A stretch of 64,000 nt of DNA from Cedecea lapagei. Its GTDB lineage: Bacteria; Pseudomonadota; Gammaproteobacteria; Enterobacterales; Enterobacteriaceae. Below, in pieces: positions 32,393 to 41,522 of this stretch. The number at the start of each line of letters is the position of its first letter. Within the stretch, counting starts at the first letter, position 1. Position numbers and translations under genes: made by a program. Below the pieces are notes generated by a model. It was not told where the DNA came from. It saw only the letters and a program-made list of their open reading frames with translations, and did no database searches. The stretch spans positions 1,116,001 to 1,180,000 of the forward strand of contig NZ_LR134201.1 in the NCBI RefSeq assembly GCF_900635955.1. Direction: 5' to 3'.

Positions 32393-33469
32393 ATGCTCGA
32401 CATGTTGTTGCAGTGGTATCGCCGTCGTTTCAGCGATCCGGAGGCGATTGCGCTGCTGGTGATTCTTGTGGCGGGCTTTTGCATTCTGTTCTTCCTTCAC
32501 GGCCTGCTGGCGCCGCTGCTGGTCGCCATTGTGCTGGCCTATTTGCTCGAGTGGCCCACGGCGCGTCTCGAACGCGTCGGCTGTTCCCGAACGTGGGCGG
32601 CGACCATCGTGCTGGTGCTGTTTGTCGGTATTCTGCTGCTGGTGGTGCTGGTTGTGGCGCCCGTTGCCTGGCAGCAGGGGATCAACCTGATTCGCGATAT
32701 GCCGGGGATGCTCAACAAGCTCTCTGACTTTGCCGCGACGCTGCCGAAGCGCTATCCGGCGCTGGTGGACGCGGGCATTATTGACGCCATGGCCGAAAAC
32801 GTCCGCGGACGCCTGTCAGGCATGGGCGACCAGGTAGTGAAATTCTCGCTGGCCTCTTTAGTTGGGTTGCTGACGCTGGCCATCTATCTGATCCTGGTGC
32901 CGCTGATGGTGTTCTTCCTGGTGAAGGATAAAGAGCAGATGCTGAACGCCGTGCGTCGCGTTCTGCCGCGCAACCGCGGCCTGGCGGGGCAGGTCTGGCT
33001 GGAGATGAACCAGCAAATCACCAACTATATTCGCGGTAAAGTGCTGGAGATGATCGTCGTGGGCGTGGCGACCTATATCGGCTTTATCGTCTTCGGGCTG
33101 AACTATTCGCTGCTGCTGGCGGTGCTGGTGGGCTTCTCGGTGCTTATTCCGTACATCGGCGCGTTTGTCGTCACCATCCCGGTGATTTGCGTGGCGCTGT
33201 TCCAGTTTGGCCTGGGCACCGAGTTCTGGACCCTGTTTGGCGTCTACCTGATTATTCAGGCGCTGGACGGCAACCTGCTGGTGCCGGTGCTGTTCTCGGA
33301 GGCGGTGAACCTGCATCCGCTGGTGATTATTCTGTCGGTGGTGATTTTCGGCGGGCTGTGGGGGTTCTGGGGCGTGTTCTTCGCTATCCCGCTGGCAACG
33401 CTGATTAAAGCCGTGGTGCATGCCTGGCCGGATGCTTCGCTGGTGGATGACGCCGTCACCCGGGAATAA
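32393..33469 (+). CDS. perM: AI-2E family membrane protein PerM
   Basis: The ATG at 32393 (GGAAGG upstream) gives 358 residues beginning MLDMLLQWYRRRFSDPEAIALL, as in E. coli PerM; an upstream in-frame start at 32342 is unlikely. About eight membrane helices are predicted, and the family signature GLNYSLLLAVLVGFSVLIPYIGAF lies at about 230-255. Its transport role is not established. Confidence 0.93.
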   Translation: MLDMLLQWYRRRFSDPEAIALLVILVAGFCILFFLHGLLAPLLVAIVLAYLLEWPTARLERVGCSRTWAATIVLVLFVGILLLVVLVVAPVAWQQGINLIRDMPGMLNKLSDFAATLPKRYPALVDAGIIDAMAENVRGRLSGMGDQVVKFSLASLVGLLTLAIYLILVPLMVFFLVKDKEQMLNAVRRVLPRNRGLAGQVWLEMNQQITNYIRGKVLEMIVVGVATYIGFIVFGLNYSLLLAVLVGFSVLIPYIGAFVVTIPVICVALFQFGLGTEFWTLFGVYLIIQALDGNLLVPVLFSEAVNLHPLVIILSVVIFGGLWGFWGVFFAIPLATLIKAVVHAWPDASLVDDAVTRE

Positions 33470-33475
33470 CAGCAA

Positions 33476-33505
33476 GAAAAAAGCCGACATTTCCGTCGGC
33501 TTTTT
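33476..33505. terminator. Bidirectional terminator between perM and bcp
   Basis: AAGCCGAC-N6-GTCGGCTT with a left A-run and right T-run. Confidence 0.92.
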
Positions 33506-33513
33506 GTTTGTTC

Positions 33514-33984
33514 TCAGGCGTTTTCAGTCAGCCAGTTCACAACGATATCGTGGTGGTTGCTGGTTTTGAAATCGTCAAACACCTTTTCCACTTTACCGTC
33601 GCCGTCCAGCAGGAAGCTGATACGGTGAATGCCGTCATAGGTTTTGCCCATAAATGTTTTCTCGCCCCACACGCCAAACTGACTGCAAACCTGGTGGTCT
33701 TCATCAGAAAGCAGGGTGAAGTTCAGCAGCTCTTTCTCGGCAAAACGGGAAAGTTTTTCCGGCTTGTCGGTGCTGATGCCCAGCACTTCCACGCCACGCT
33801 TTTTTAACTCGTCCATGTTGTCGCGCAAACCACATGCCTGCACGGTGCAGCCTGGTGTCATCGCTTTAGGATAGAAATAAACCAGAACTCTCTGTCCCTG
33901 GAAGTCGGTTAAATTTACTTGTTCGCCGTCCTGATCGGGCAAGCTAAATTTCGGTGCACTATCACCGGCTTTCAGTGGGCTCAT
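33514..33984 (-). CDS. bcp: Thioredoxin-dependent thiol peroxidase Bcp
   Basis: The 156-residue peroxiredoxin (from the second of two adjacent ATGs, matching E. coli) has Cys46 and Cys51 (with Met as 1) in AMTPGCTVQAC, the peroxidatic and resolving pair of the BCP subfamily. It reduces hydroperoxides with thioredoxin. It follows gcvR by about 15 bases, forming a gcvR-bcp operon. Confidence 0.96.
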   Translation of the reverse strand: MSPLKAGDSAPKFSLPDQDGEQVNLTDFQGQRVLVYFYPKAMTPGCTVQACGLRDNMDELKKRGVEVLGISTDKPEKLSRFAEKELLNFTLLSDEDHQVCSQFGVWGEKTFMGKTYDGIHRISFLLDGDGKVEKVFDDFKTSNHHDIVVNWLTENA

Positions 33985-33999
33985 CACTACTCTCCGTCT

Positions 34000-34554
34000 T
34001 TAATCATCTTGCTGTGGGTTAACCACGTTAATAGTGCCTTCTGCATTCAGTTCTGTACATAGGGCTTTAAACGCTTGCTCGATAATTGTTGAATCCTGTG
34101 AACCTGGGCTGTGGGCGGTGATCTGAATATACAGGCGCGGCCCTACGCCGTTCTCGGCAGGCTGAGTGCGGGAAACCAGCTCGGCAATGTTCATCTGATG
34201 AGTATCAAACAGGTGGGTAAAGCGCTCAATCAGGTGAGGGGAGTCCGCCACTTCGACCTGCACCCACACGGTGGCGGGCGTGGCCGGTCTATCCTGCGCG
34301 ACGGTGCGTTTCATCACAATTAACAGATCGAGCTCCGCGCCCTTCAGCGGCAGGGTAGATTCGATCAGGGTTATCGCGTTCCAGCTGCCGGAAAGCAGCA
34401 TGATAAAGGTGAACTCTTCACCCAGCATGGCAAGACGGCTGTCTTCGATGTTGCAGCCGCAGCTGCTCACGTGGCGGGTAATCGTGTTGACGATACCAGG
34501 ACGGTCCGCGCCCAGGGCTGTGATAACCAAATAATGGTGTGATGAGGGTGTCAA
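34000..34554 (-). CDS. gcvR: Glycine cleavage system regulatory protein GcvR
   Basis: The TTG at 34554 is preferred as start: AGGAAG stands about 8 bases before it and the product then begins (M)TPSSHHYLVITALGADRPGIVN, like E. coli GcvR; another TTG lies 18 bases upstream. The 184 residues form two ACT domains (about 8-85 and 95-170), the second with VADSPHLIERFT. GcvR binds GcvA and, without glycine, blocks activation of the gcvTHP operon. Confidence 0.93.
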   Translation of the reverse strand: MTPSSHHYLVITALGADRPGIVNTITRHVSSCGCNIEDSRLAMLGEEFTFIMLLSGSWNAITLIESTLPLKGAELDLLIVMKRTVAQDRPATPATVWVQVEVADSPHLIERFTHLFDTHQMNIAELVSRTQPAENGVGPRLYIQITAHSPGSQDSTIIEQAFKALCTELNAEGTINVVNPQQDD

Positions 34555-34600
34555 GCGTGTTCTTCCTGTCAATCGGTGAGATTCACATTAGGAAAGCATA

Positions 34601-34648
34601 AAAAAAGTAAGCTGCCAACCGCTTAGCGCCTTCTGGCAGCTTGCTTTT
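34601..34648. terminator. Hairpin between gcvR and dapA with T-runs on both strands
   Basis: AAGCTGCCA (34610-34618) and TGGCAGCTT (34635-34643) form a 9-bp stem; seven A lie to its left and GCTTTT to its right. It stands between divergent genes, so it is not a simple gene end. Confidence 0.6.
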
Positions 34649-34701
34649 GTCAGGGCACAAAACGTAACATTGGGAGAACATGTTTGCACAGAGGGTGGCT
34701 A

Positions 34702-35580
34702 ATGTTTACGGGAAGTGTTGTCGCGATAATTACGCCGATGGATGAGAAAGGTCATGTCTGCCGTTCCAGCCTGAAAAAACTGATTGATTACCATGTCGCC
34801 AGCGGAACGTCGGCGATTGTCTCGGTAGGGACTACCGGCGAATCGGCTACCTTAAGCCACGATGAACACGTCGACGTAGTGAAGCTTACCGTTGAACTGG
34901 CGGACGGGCGTATCCCGATTATTGCCGGTACCGGCGCTAACGCCACTTCCGAAGCAATTTCCCTGACCCATCACCTGCAGGACAGCGGCATTGTAGGCTG
35001 CCTGACGGTCACCCCTTATTACAACCGTCCTACTCAGGAAGGGCTGTTCCAGCACTTTAAAGCGATTGCTGAAAGCACCAGTCTGCCGCAGATGCTGTAT
35101 AACGTGCCGTCTCGTACCGGCTGCGATATGCTGCCGGAGACCGTAGGCCGCCTGGCGAAAATCAAAAATATTATCGGTATCAAAGAAGCCACCGGGAACT
35201 TAAGCCGCGTAAACCAGATCAAAGAGCTGGTTGAAGATGACTTCATTCTGGTAAGCGGCGATGACGCCAGCGCGCTGGACTTTATTCAGCTTGGCGGCCA
35301 CGGCGTGATTTCCGTGACCGCAAACGTAGCCGCGCGTGAGATGGCGGAAATGTGTAAACTGGCCACCTCAGGGCAATTTGCACAGGCTCGCGAAATTAAT
35401 CAGCGTCTGATGCCGCTGCACCATAAATTGTTTGTTGAACCCAACCCTATCCCGGTGAAATGGGCCGCCAGGGAGTTGGGTCTTGTGGCAACCGATACCT
35501 TACGCCTGCCAATGACGCCGCTGACCGACGCCAGTCGCCCGGTGATTATTAGCGCGCTTAAGCATGCCGGTCTGCTGTAA
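34702..35580 (+). CDS. dapA: 4-hydroxy-tetrahydrodipicolinate synthase DapA
   Basis: From the ATG at 34702 (AGAGGGTGG upstream) the product has 292 residues and begins MFTGSVVAIITPMDEKG, as in E. coli. Thr44-Thr45 in SVGTTGESAT, Tyr133 in LYNVPSRTG and the Schiff-base Lys161 in GIKEATGN are present. It condenses pyruvate with aspartate semialdehyde, the first committed step to diaminopimelate and lysine. bamC follows 16 bases downstream. Confidence 0.97.
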   Translation: MFTGSVVAIITPMDEKGHVCRSSLKKLIDYHVASGTSAIVSVGTTGESATLSHDEHVDVVKLTVELADGRIPIIAGTGANATSEAISLTHHLQDSGIVGCLTVTPYYNRPTQEGLFQHFKAIAESTSLPQMLYNVPSRTGCDMLPETVGRLAKIKNIIGIKEATGNLSRVNQIKELVEDDFILVSGDDASALDFIQLGGHGVISVTANVAAREMAEMCKLATSGQFAQAREINQRLMPLHHKLFVEPNPIPVKWAARELGLVATDTLRLPMTPLTDASRPVIISALKHAGLL

Positions 35581-35596
35581 AGCTTAGGGAGATTTG

Positions 35597-36631
35597 ATGG
35601 CTTACTCAGTACAGAAGTCGACGGTGGCAAAAGTTGCTGTTGTTTCGCTCGCCATGCTGTTAGCGGCGTGCAGTTCCGATCAGCGTTACAAGCGTCAGGT
35701 GAGCGGCGATGAGTCCTACCTGGACGCAACCCCCCTTGCGGAAATCCACTCTCCGGCGGGGATGATCCTGCCGATTCAGAATGGCGACTACAACATTCCG
35801 GTCACTAACGGCAGCGGCGCAGTAGGCAAGCAGCTGGATATTCGCCCACCGGCGCAGGCGCTGGCATTGGTAAACGGGGCTCGCACCCAGTTTACCGGTG
35901 ATACCGCCACGCTGCAGGTTGAAGGCAGTAAGGCGAGCGGCCTGTGGTCTCAGGTGGTGAGCGTTCTGCAATCCGGCAACTACACGATTGCCCAACGCAA
36001 CGATGCCGGCCAAACCCTGACCACCGACTGGGTACAGTGGAACCGTGCTGACGAAGACGTACAGTATCGTGGACGCTACCAGATTACCGTGCAGCCGCAG
36101 GGCTATCAGCAGTCCGTTGTTGTCAAACTGCTGAACCTTGAGCAGGGCGGCAAGCCGGTAGCCGACGCTTCCTCTCTGCAGCGCTACAGCGCGCAGATGC
36201 TGAACGTCATCAGTGCGGGTCTCGACAAGTCTGAAACCTCGCGTCAGAACGCGCAGGATAACCGCAGTTCGAGCCAGCTTGATGTGCAGAGCGCTGCGGA
36301 TGACACCGGCCTGCCGATGCTTGTCGTGCGTGCGCCATTTAACGTCGTCTGGACCCGCCTGCCGGCCGCGCTTGAAAAAGCGGGCATGAAGGTGACCGAT
36401 ACGACACGCTCTCAGGGCAATATCGCGGTGACCTACAAGTCGCTGTCTGACAGCAGCTGGAGCGACCTCGGAGCGAAAGATCCGGGTCTCGTGAACGGTG
36501 ACTATAAGCTGCAGGTTGGCGACCTCGATAACCGCAGCAGCCTGCAGTTCATCGACCCGAAAGGGCATCCGCTGACGCAGGCTCAGAACGATGCGCTGGT
36601 CGCTGTCTTCCAGGCGGCATTCAGCAAGTAA
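35597..36631 (+). CDS. bamC: Outer-membrane assembly lipoprotein BamC
   Basis: The ATG at 35597 gives 344 residues, as in E. coli. The signal peptide ends in the lipobox LLAAC with Cys25. A flexible N-terminal segment (SSDQRYKRQVSGDESYLDA) known to contact BamD is followed by two helix-grip domains (about 100-215 and 230-344). It is part of the BAM complex. The gene follows dapA in an operon and ends at a terminator before purC. Confidence 0.96.
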   Translation: MAYSVQKSTVAKVAVVSLAMLLAACSSDQRYKRQVSGDESYLDATPLAEIHSPAGMILPIQNGDYNIPVTNGSGAVGKQLDIRPPAQALALVNGARTQFTGDTATLQVEGSKASGLWSQVVSVLQSGNYTIAQRNDAGQTLTTDWVQWNRADEDVQYRGRYQITVQPQGYQQSVVVKLLNLEQGGKPVADASSLQRYSAQMLNVISAGLDKSETSRQNAQDNRSSSQLDVQSAADDTGLPMLVVRAPFNVVWTRLPAALEKAGMKVTDTTRSQGNIAVTYKSLSDSSWSDLGAKDPGLVNGDYKLQVGDLDNRSSLQFIDPKGHPLTQAQNDALVAVFQAAFSK

Positions 36632-36638
36632 CACAGGA

Positions 36639-36667
36639 GGGCCGGTTAATTCCGGCCCTTCTTATTT
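36639..36667 (+). terminator. Terminator after bamC
   Basis: GGGCCGG-TTAATT-CCGGCCC followed by TTCTTATTT. Confidence 0.85.
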
Positions 36668-36695
36668 AGGCCTTATGTATTAAACCCCTCCGATT

Positions 36696-36711
36696 GCGCA
36701 AGCGATCGCTA
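36696..36711 (+). promoter_or_regulatory. Possible PurR operator of purC
   Basis: GCGCAAGCGATCGCTA matches 8 of the 11 fixed positions of the pur-box consensus (GCAA.CG..T..C core), 17 bases before the purC ATG. purC is a PurR target in E. coli. Confidence 0.45.
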
Positions 36712-36728
36712 TACCTGGAGTAAGAAAG

Positions 36729-37442
36729 ATGCAAAAGCAAGCTGAGTTGTATCGCGGCAAAGCGAAGACCGTTTACAGTACGGAAAACCCGGATCTGTTG
36801 GTGCTCGAATTCCGTAACGATACGTCAGCAGGTGACGGTGCACGCATCGAGCAGTTCGACCGTAAGGGCATGGTAAACAACAAGTTTAACCATTTCATTA
36901 TGGCCAAGCTGGAAGAGGCGGGGATTCCGACCCAGATGGAAGCGCTGCTTTCTGACAACGAAGTGCTGGTGAAGAAGCTCGACATGGTGCCGGTGGAGTG
37001 CGTGATTCGTAACCGCGCCGCGGGTTCTCTGGTCAAGCGCCTCGGCATCGAAGAAGGTATCGAGCTGAACCCACCGCTGTTCGACCTGTTCCTGAAGAAC
37101 GACGCCATGCACGACCCGATGGTCAATGAATCTTACTGCGAAACCTTTGGCTGGGTGAGCAAAGAGAATCTGGCCCGCATGCGCGAGCTGAGCTACAAAG
37201 CTAACGACGTGCTGAGCAAGCTGTTTGATGACGCTGGCCTGATCCTCGTGGACTTCAAGCTGGAGTTTGGCCTGTTCAAAGGCGAAGTGGTGCTGGGCGA
37301 TGAGTTTTCACCGGACGGTAGCCGCCTGTGGGACAAACAAACGCTTGATAAGATGGACAAAGACCGTTTCCGCCAGAGCCTGGGTGGCCTGATTGAAGCG
37401 TACGAGGAAGTTGCTCACCGTCTCGGCGTAAAATTAGACTAA
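36729..37442 (+). CDS. purC: SAICAR synthetase PurC
   Basis: The 237-residue enzyme matches E. coli PurC in length and sequence: YRGKAKTVY (ATP loop), VECVIRNRAAGSL and LVDFKLEFGLFKGE are visible. It joins CAIR and aspartate with ATP to SAICAR. A GGAG lies upstream of the ATG. It has its own terminator and so is probably a separate unit from dapA-bamC. Confidence 0.97.
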   Translation: MQKQAELYRGKAKTVYSTENPDLLVLEFRNDTSAGDGARIEQFDRKGMVNNKFNHFIMAKLEEAGIPTQMEALLSDNEVLVKKLDMVPVECVIRNRAAGSLVKRLGIEEGIELNPPLFDLFLKNDAMHDPMVNESYCETFGWVSKENLARMRELSYKANDVLSKLFDDAGLILVDFKLEFGLFKGEVVLGDEFSPDGSRLWDKQTLDKMDKDRFRQSLGGLIEAYEEVAHRLGVKLD

Positions 37443-37469
37443 CCACGCAATCGTTTACGTTGCGCAATG

Positions 37470-37497
37470 GGGTGCGTTTTTGCGCACCCTGTTTTTT
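37470..37497 (+). terminator. Terminator after purC
   Basis: GGGTGCG-N6-CGCACCC followed by TG and six T. Confidence 0.9.
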
Positions 37498-37581
37498 CGC
37501 TGTCTGTTCTTATGGTAATCCTGCCGGTAACCACCTACGATCTATCCATTACATGTTGTGATTGTTAATGAGGATGAGCGT

Positions 37582-38460
37582 ATGCGTTGGCAAGGACGTC
37601 GCGAGAGCGACAACGTAGAGGACAGGCGCAATGATGCCTCCGGCCCTGGCATGAGCATGGGCGGCGGCGGTTTCCGCATCCCTCGGGGAAAAGGTGGCCT
37701 GGTGCTGCTTGTCGTGGTCATCGTGGCAAGCTATTACGGCGTCGATCTTACCTCCTTCTTGTCCGGTGAGCCGCCGGTTTCTCAGCACTCTTCGCAGCAG
37801 CGCTCTGTTAGTCCGAAAGACGACGAGGCCGCTAAATTTACCTCGGTCATTCTGGCAACAACGGAAGATACCTGGGGTGAAATTTTCCAGAAAATGGGGC
37901 GCACCTATCAGCAGCCTAAACTGGTGATGTATCGCGGGGCGACGCGTACCGGCTGCGGCACCGGGCAGTCCGTGATGGGGCCGTTCTATTGCCCGGCGGA
38001 CAGCACCGTCTATATCGACCTCTCTTTCTACGACGATATGCGCAATAAGCTCGGCGCAGGCGGCGACTTTGCTCAGGGCTACGTCATTGCCCATGAAGTG
38101 GGTCACCATGTACAGAAGCTGTTGGGCATTGAGCCGAAAGTACGCCAGCTGCAGCAGAATGCTTCTCAGGCCGAAGGCAATCGCCTGTCGGTGAAGATGG
38201 AGCTTCAGGCCGACTGCTTCGCCGGCGTCTGGGGTAACAGCATGCAGAAACAGCAGGTACTGGATGCGGGCGACCTGCAGCAAGCGCTCAACGCTGCCGA
38301 AGCTATCGGTGACGATCGTCTGCAGCAGCAGAGCCAGGGGCGCGTGGTGCCGGACAGCTTTACCCACGGCACTTCCGAGCAGCGCTACACCTGGTTTAAA
38401 CGTGGCTTCGACAGCGGCGATCCGTCCCAGTGCAACACCTTTGGCAATGCGCTCCGTTAA
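37582..38460 (+). CDS. ypfJ: Putative neutral zinc metalloprotease YpfJ
   Basis: The ATG at 37582 gives 292 residues starting MRWQGRRESDNVEDRR, like E. coli YpfJ; a longer in-frame start at 37558 is not supported. A glycine-rich basic N terminus leads to one membrane helix (about 38-56) and a zinc-peptidase-like domain with HEVGHH at 171-176 and a later ELQADCFAG block. No substrate is known. tmcA starts 3 bases after its stop. Confidence 0.93.
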   Translation: MRWQGRRESDNVEDRRNDASGPGMSMGGGGFRIPRGKGGLVLLVVVIVASYYGVDLTSFLSGEPPVSQHSSQQRSVSPKDDEAAKFTSVILATTEDTWGEIFQKMGRTYQQPKLVMYRGATRTGCGTGQSVMGPFYCPADSTVYIDLSFYDDMRNKLGAGGDFAQGYVIAHEVGHHVQKLLGIEPKVRQLQQNASQAEGNRLSVKMELQADCFAGVWGNSMQKQQVLDAGDLQQALNAAEAIGDDRLQQQSQGRVVPDSFTHGTSEQRYTWFKRGFDSGDPSQCNTFGNALR

Positions 38461-38463
38461 TCT

Positions 38464-40494
38464 ATGACCGCAGGGACGACAGAGCAGCTGCAGCAGGCGA
38501 CGGCGCAGATGCAGCAAACGGGCATTCGCCGGCTGATGGTGCTGGCCGGCGAAAGTGAATGGAGCAGTCAGCAGGTTCAAATGCTGTCTACTCATTTGCC
38601 CGGAGACTGGCTGTGGGTTGGCGCTTCGCCCGAGCTGCCCTTTCACTGTGCGCCCTCGGCGGTGCGCAGCATGCTGGGGCGCGAGTTTCAGCACGCGGTA
38701 TTCGATGCCCGGTCAGGGCTCGATGCTGCCGCGCTTGCGGCGCTCTCCGGCATGCTTAAAGCGGGCAGCTGGCTTCTGCTGTTGACGCCGGACTGGCCGC
38801 GCTGGCCTGCGCTCCCCGATGAAGATTCCAGCCGCTGGAGTGATGCCCCGCAGGCTATCCCCACGCCTCACTTTGTTTCCCATCTACAGCGCTGCATACG
38901 GCAGGACCCTGAATCCATGCTATGGCAGCAGCATAAGCCCTTCACCCTGAATCCTTTTGCTTTTCGTCCTGGCTGGCAGCCAGCCAGCGGTGCACCAGAG
39001 CAGGAGCAGGCCGCCATTCTGGCCGAGCTGGCGGATATGCAGCAGGGCGTTGCGGTGGTGACGGCGGCAAGAGGCCGGGGCAAGTCCGCGCTGGCCGGGA
39101 TGTTAGCCAATAGGATCTCCGGCTCCTGTCTGGTCACCGCCCCGGCAAAGGCCGCAACCGATGTACTGGCAGGCTATGCCGGTGAAGCCTTCCAGTTTAT
39201 GGCTCCGGACGCGCTGGCCGCAGAGCGTGAATTGCCCGCATATGACTGGCTGATTGTTGACGAGGCGGCGGCTATTCCGGCCCCGTTGCTACGCCAGCTG
39301 ACAGAACGCTTTCCATGCGTTTTGCTGACCACAACGGTGCAGGGCTATGAGGGAACGGGACGTGGTTTTTTACTGAAGTTTTGCGCAGCGTTACCGTCCC
39401 TCAGGCGTTTCACGCTCAATACGCCGATCCGCTGGGCGCAAAACGATCCGCTGGAGCAGGTTGTTGACCGGATCCTGCTGTTCGATGAGCCGGATCTTGA
39501 GTCATTCCCGCAAGGCGATCCCGAGTTGCAGGTTGTTGAGCAGGCGGACTGGTCGCGAAAACCTGGCCAGCTGCAGCAGATGTACCGGCTGCTCTCCGGC
39601 GCACATTACCGTACTTCGCCGCTCGACTGGAGGCGAATGCTTGACGCTCCCGGTCAGCATTTTATCGCGGCCAGCACGGAAGGGCAGTGCGCAGGCGCAT
39701 TGTGGATGGTTGAGGAGGGGGGGCTCGATGAAAGCCTGAGCCGTAACGTGTGGGCCGGGTTTCGTCGTCCCAGAGGCAATCTGGTTGCGCAGTCGCTGGC
39801 GGCGCACGGAGGAAGCCCGCTTGCCGCTACGCTGCGCGGGCTGCGCATCAGCCGCATTGCCGTTCATCCGCAACGGCAGCGTGAACATATTGGCGCCAGC
39901 ATGATAAAGCAAGCTCAGCAGGCTGCGGAGCATCGCTATGACTATCTCTCAGTCAGCTTTGGCTATACCGAAGAGCTGTGGCGCTTCTGGCAGCGCTGCG
40001 GGTTTAAGCTGGTGCGAATCGGCAGCCATAAAGAAGCCAGCAGCGGCTGCTACAGCGCTATGGCGCTTTTGCCGCTGACGCCGGAAGGACATGCGCTGAC
40101 AAACAATGAGCAGCAGCGGCTACGGCGGGACTGGCCATGGCAGAGAGCCTGGCTGGAATTGTCCTTGCCTCTGACCGGGGATTGCCCACAAAAACTCTTG
40201 CCGGAAGACTGGCAGGAGCTGTCCGGTTTTGCCTTTGCGCATCGCCCGCTTGAAGCGTGCCTCGGGGCGTTGAATCGACTTCTGCTGGCGAGCGGTTTAC
40301 CGCTTCAGGCCCTGCGGGGCCGCCTTGAGCGGCGTGAAAGCAGTGAGGGACTTAGCCAGCGGCTGGGGCTTTCAGGCAAAAAAGCGTTGCTTGCGCTGAT
40401 GCGTGAGGAAGCTCGAAGCGCGCTGGAACACCTTGATAAGGCAAGGGCAGAGGTGCTGCACAACGGCATTTTGCAATTGCAAAAATTCCACTAA
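38464..40494 (+). CDS. tmcA: tRNA(Met) cytidine acetyltransferase TmcA
   Basis: The 676-residue protein has the TmcA order of domains: an N-terminal DUF1726-like region, an RNA-helicase-like ATPase with GRGKS at 204-208 and LIVDEAAAIP, a GNAT acetyltransferase domain around ISRIAVHPQRQREHIGASM, and a C-terminal tRNA-binding tail. It makes N4-acetylcytidine at the wobble position of elongator tRNA-Met using ATP and acetyl-CoA. It is clearly orthologous to E. coli TmcA (YpfI) although more diverged than its neighbours. Confidence 0.95.
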   Translation: MTAGTTEQLQQATAQMQQTGIRRLMVLAGESEWSSQQVQMLSTHLPGDWLWVGASPELPFHCAPSAVRSMLGREFQHAVFDARSGLDAAALAALSGMLKAGSWLLLLTPDWPRWPALPDEDSSRWSDAPQAIPTPHFVSHLQRCIRQDPESMLWQQHKPFTLNPFAFRPGWQPASGAPEQEQAAILAELADMQQGVAVVTAARGRGKSALAGMLANRISGSCLVTAPAKAATDVLAGYAGEAFQFMAPDALAAERELPAYDWLIVDEAAAIPAPLLRQLTERFPCVLLTTTVQGYEGTGRGFLLKFCAALPSLRRFTLNTPIRWAQNDPLEQVVDRILLFDEPDLESFPQGDPELQVVEQADWSRKPGQLQQMYRLLSGAHYRTSPLDWRRMLDAPGQHFIAASTEGQCAGALWMVEEGGLDESLSRNVWAGFRRPRGNLVAQSLAAHGGSPLAATLRGLRISRIAVHPQRQREHIGASMIKQAQQAAEHRYDYLSVSFGYTEELWRFWQRCGFKLVRIGSHKEASSGCYSAMALLPLTPEGHALTNNEQQRLRRDWPWQRAWLELSLPLTGDCPQKLLPEDWQELSGFAFAHRPLEACLGALNRLLLASGLPLQALRGRLERRESSEGLSQRLGLSGKKALLALMREEARSALEHLDKARAEVLHNGILQLQKFH

Positions 40495-40567
40495 CTTGTT
40501 CAATGAAACGGCATGGTCATCTCCATGCAGCGGCGTATAGTTGTCTCCATCAACCCAGGAGAAAACC

Positions 40568-41263
40568 ATGAAACATGACCATTTTGTTGTCCAGAGTCCC
40601 GTCGCGCCAGCCAGTCAGCTGATTCTGCTGTTCCACGGCGTGGGCGACACGGCGAAAGCAATGGGCGAGATAGGTAGCTGGTTTGCTCCTGAGTTTCCCG
40701 ACGCACTCGTGGTGAGCCTGAGCGGCCCGGCCCAAAGCGGCGCTGGCCGTGAATGGTTTTCCGTTGCGGGAATAACGGAAGAAAATCGCCAGCAGCGGGT
40801 GGATGCCGTAATGCCAGCCTTTATTGAAGCTGTGCGCCACTGGCAGCAGCAAAGCGGCGTGCCGCCAACGGCAACGGCGCTTGTCGGCTTTTCGCAGGGG
40901 GCTATCATGGCGCTGGAAAGTATTAAAGCTCAGCCAGGCCTTGCGGCGCGGGTAATCGCTTTTAGCGGACGTTATGCGGAGCTGCCGCAGCAGGCGTCCA
41001 CCAGCACCACGATTCACCTGATCCATGGCGATAACGACAAAGTGATCCACGCGACGCATTCCGTGGATGCCGCGGAGAAATTACTCAGCCTGGGCGGAGA
41101 CGTTACGCTGGATCTGATTGACGATCTGGGCCACGCGATTGACGACCGCAGCATGAAGGCGGCACTGGATCATCTGCGTTATACCGTGCCGAAGCACTAT
41201 TTTGATGAGGCTTTGAGCGGCGGCGCGGCACCGAAAGATGATGACCTGATAGAGCTGCTGTAA
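40568..41263 (+). CDS. ypfH: Carboxylesterase YpfH
   Basis: From the ATG at 40568 (CCCAGGAG upstream) the product has 231 residues beginning MKHDHFVVQSP, as in E. coli YpfH. It is an alpha/beta hydrolase with LFHGVGD, the nucleophile Ser109 in GFSQG, and late Asp and His residues (HGDNDKVI, DLGHAID) completing the triad. E. coli YpfH has esterase activity on short acyl esters. Confidence 0.94.
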   Translation: MKHDHFVVQSPVAPASQLILLFHGVGDTAKAMGEIGSWFAPEFPDALVVSLSGPAQSGAGREWFSVAGITEENRQQRVDAVMPAFIEAVRHWQQQSGVPPTATALVGFSQGAIMALESIKAQPGLAARVIAFSGRYAELPQQASTSTTIHLIHGDNDKVIHATHSVDAAEKLLSLGGDVTLDLIDDLGHAIDDRSMKAALDHLRYTVPKHYFDEALSGGAAPKDDDLIELL

Positions 41264-41269
41264 ATATTC

Positions 41270-41299
41270 GCCTCACTCCGGCATCGCCCGGAGTGAGGC
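41270..41299. terminator. Bidirectional hairpin between ypfH and ypfN
   Basis: A perfect 11-bp stem GCCTCACTCCG/CGGAGTGAGGC with an 8-base loop lies between convergent genes. Confidence 0.8.
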
Positions 41300-41305
41300 A
41301 TAGTG

Positions 41306-41494
41306 CTATTTCTTCTTCGGCCAGTCGTCCTCGTCATCCCACTTATCGTTAAAATCACGATGCGGTGGAAGTTCAGGTTTGTCCGCCATGTACTTCTTCG
41401 GATCTATCCGGCTCAGGTCTTTAATGACGTTAATAAAAATCCCCAGCAATAACACCAGGACGATAATCCACCAGTAATGCGATAGCCATTCCAT
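41306..41494 (-). CDS. ypfN: Small membrane protein YpfN
   Basis: The ATG at 41494 follows GAGGT by six bases and gives 62 residues: one membrane helix (HYWWIIVLVLLLGIFINV) and an acidic C terminus (KPELPPHRDFNDKWDDEDDW) that is nearly the same in E. coli YpfN. The longer open frame upstream overlaps dapE and is not used. Function unknown. It follows dapE by 28 bases. Confidence 0.9.
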   Translation of the reverse strand: MEWLSHYWWIIVLVLLLGIFINVIKDLSRIDPKKYMADKPELPPHRDFNDKWDDEDDWPKKK

Positions 41495-41522
41495 GCTGAT
41501 ACCTCGTTCAGTTGACTGCCCG

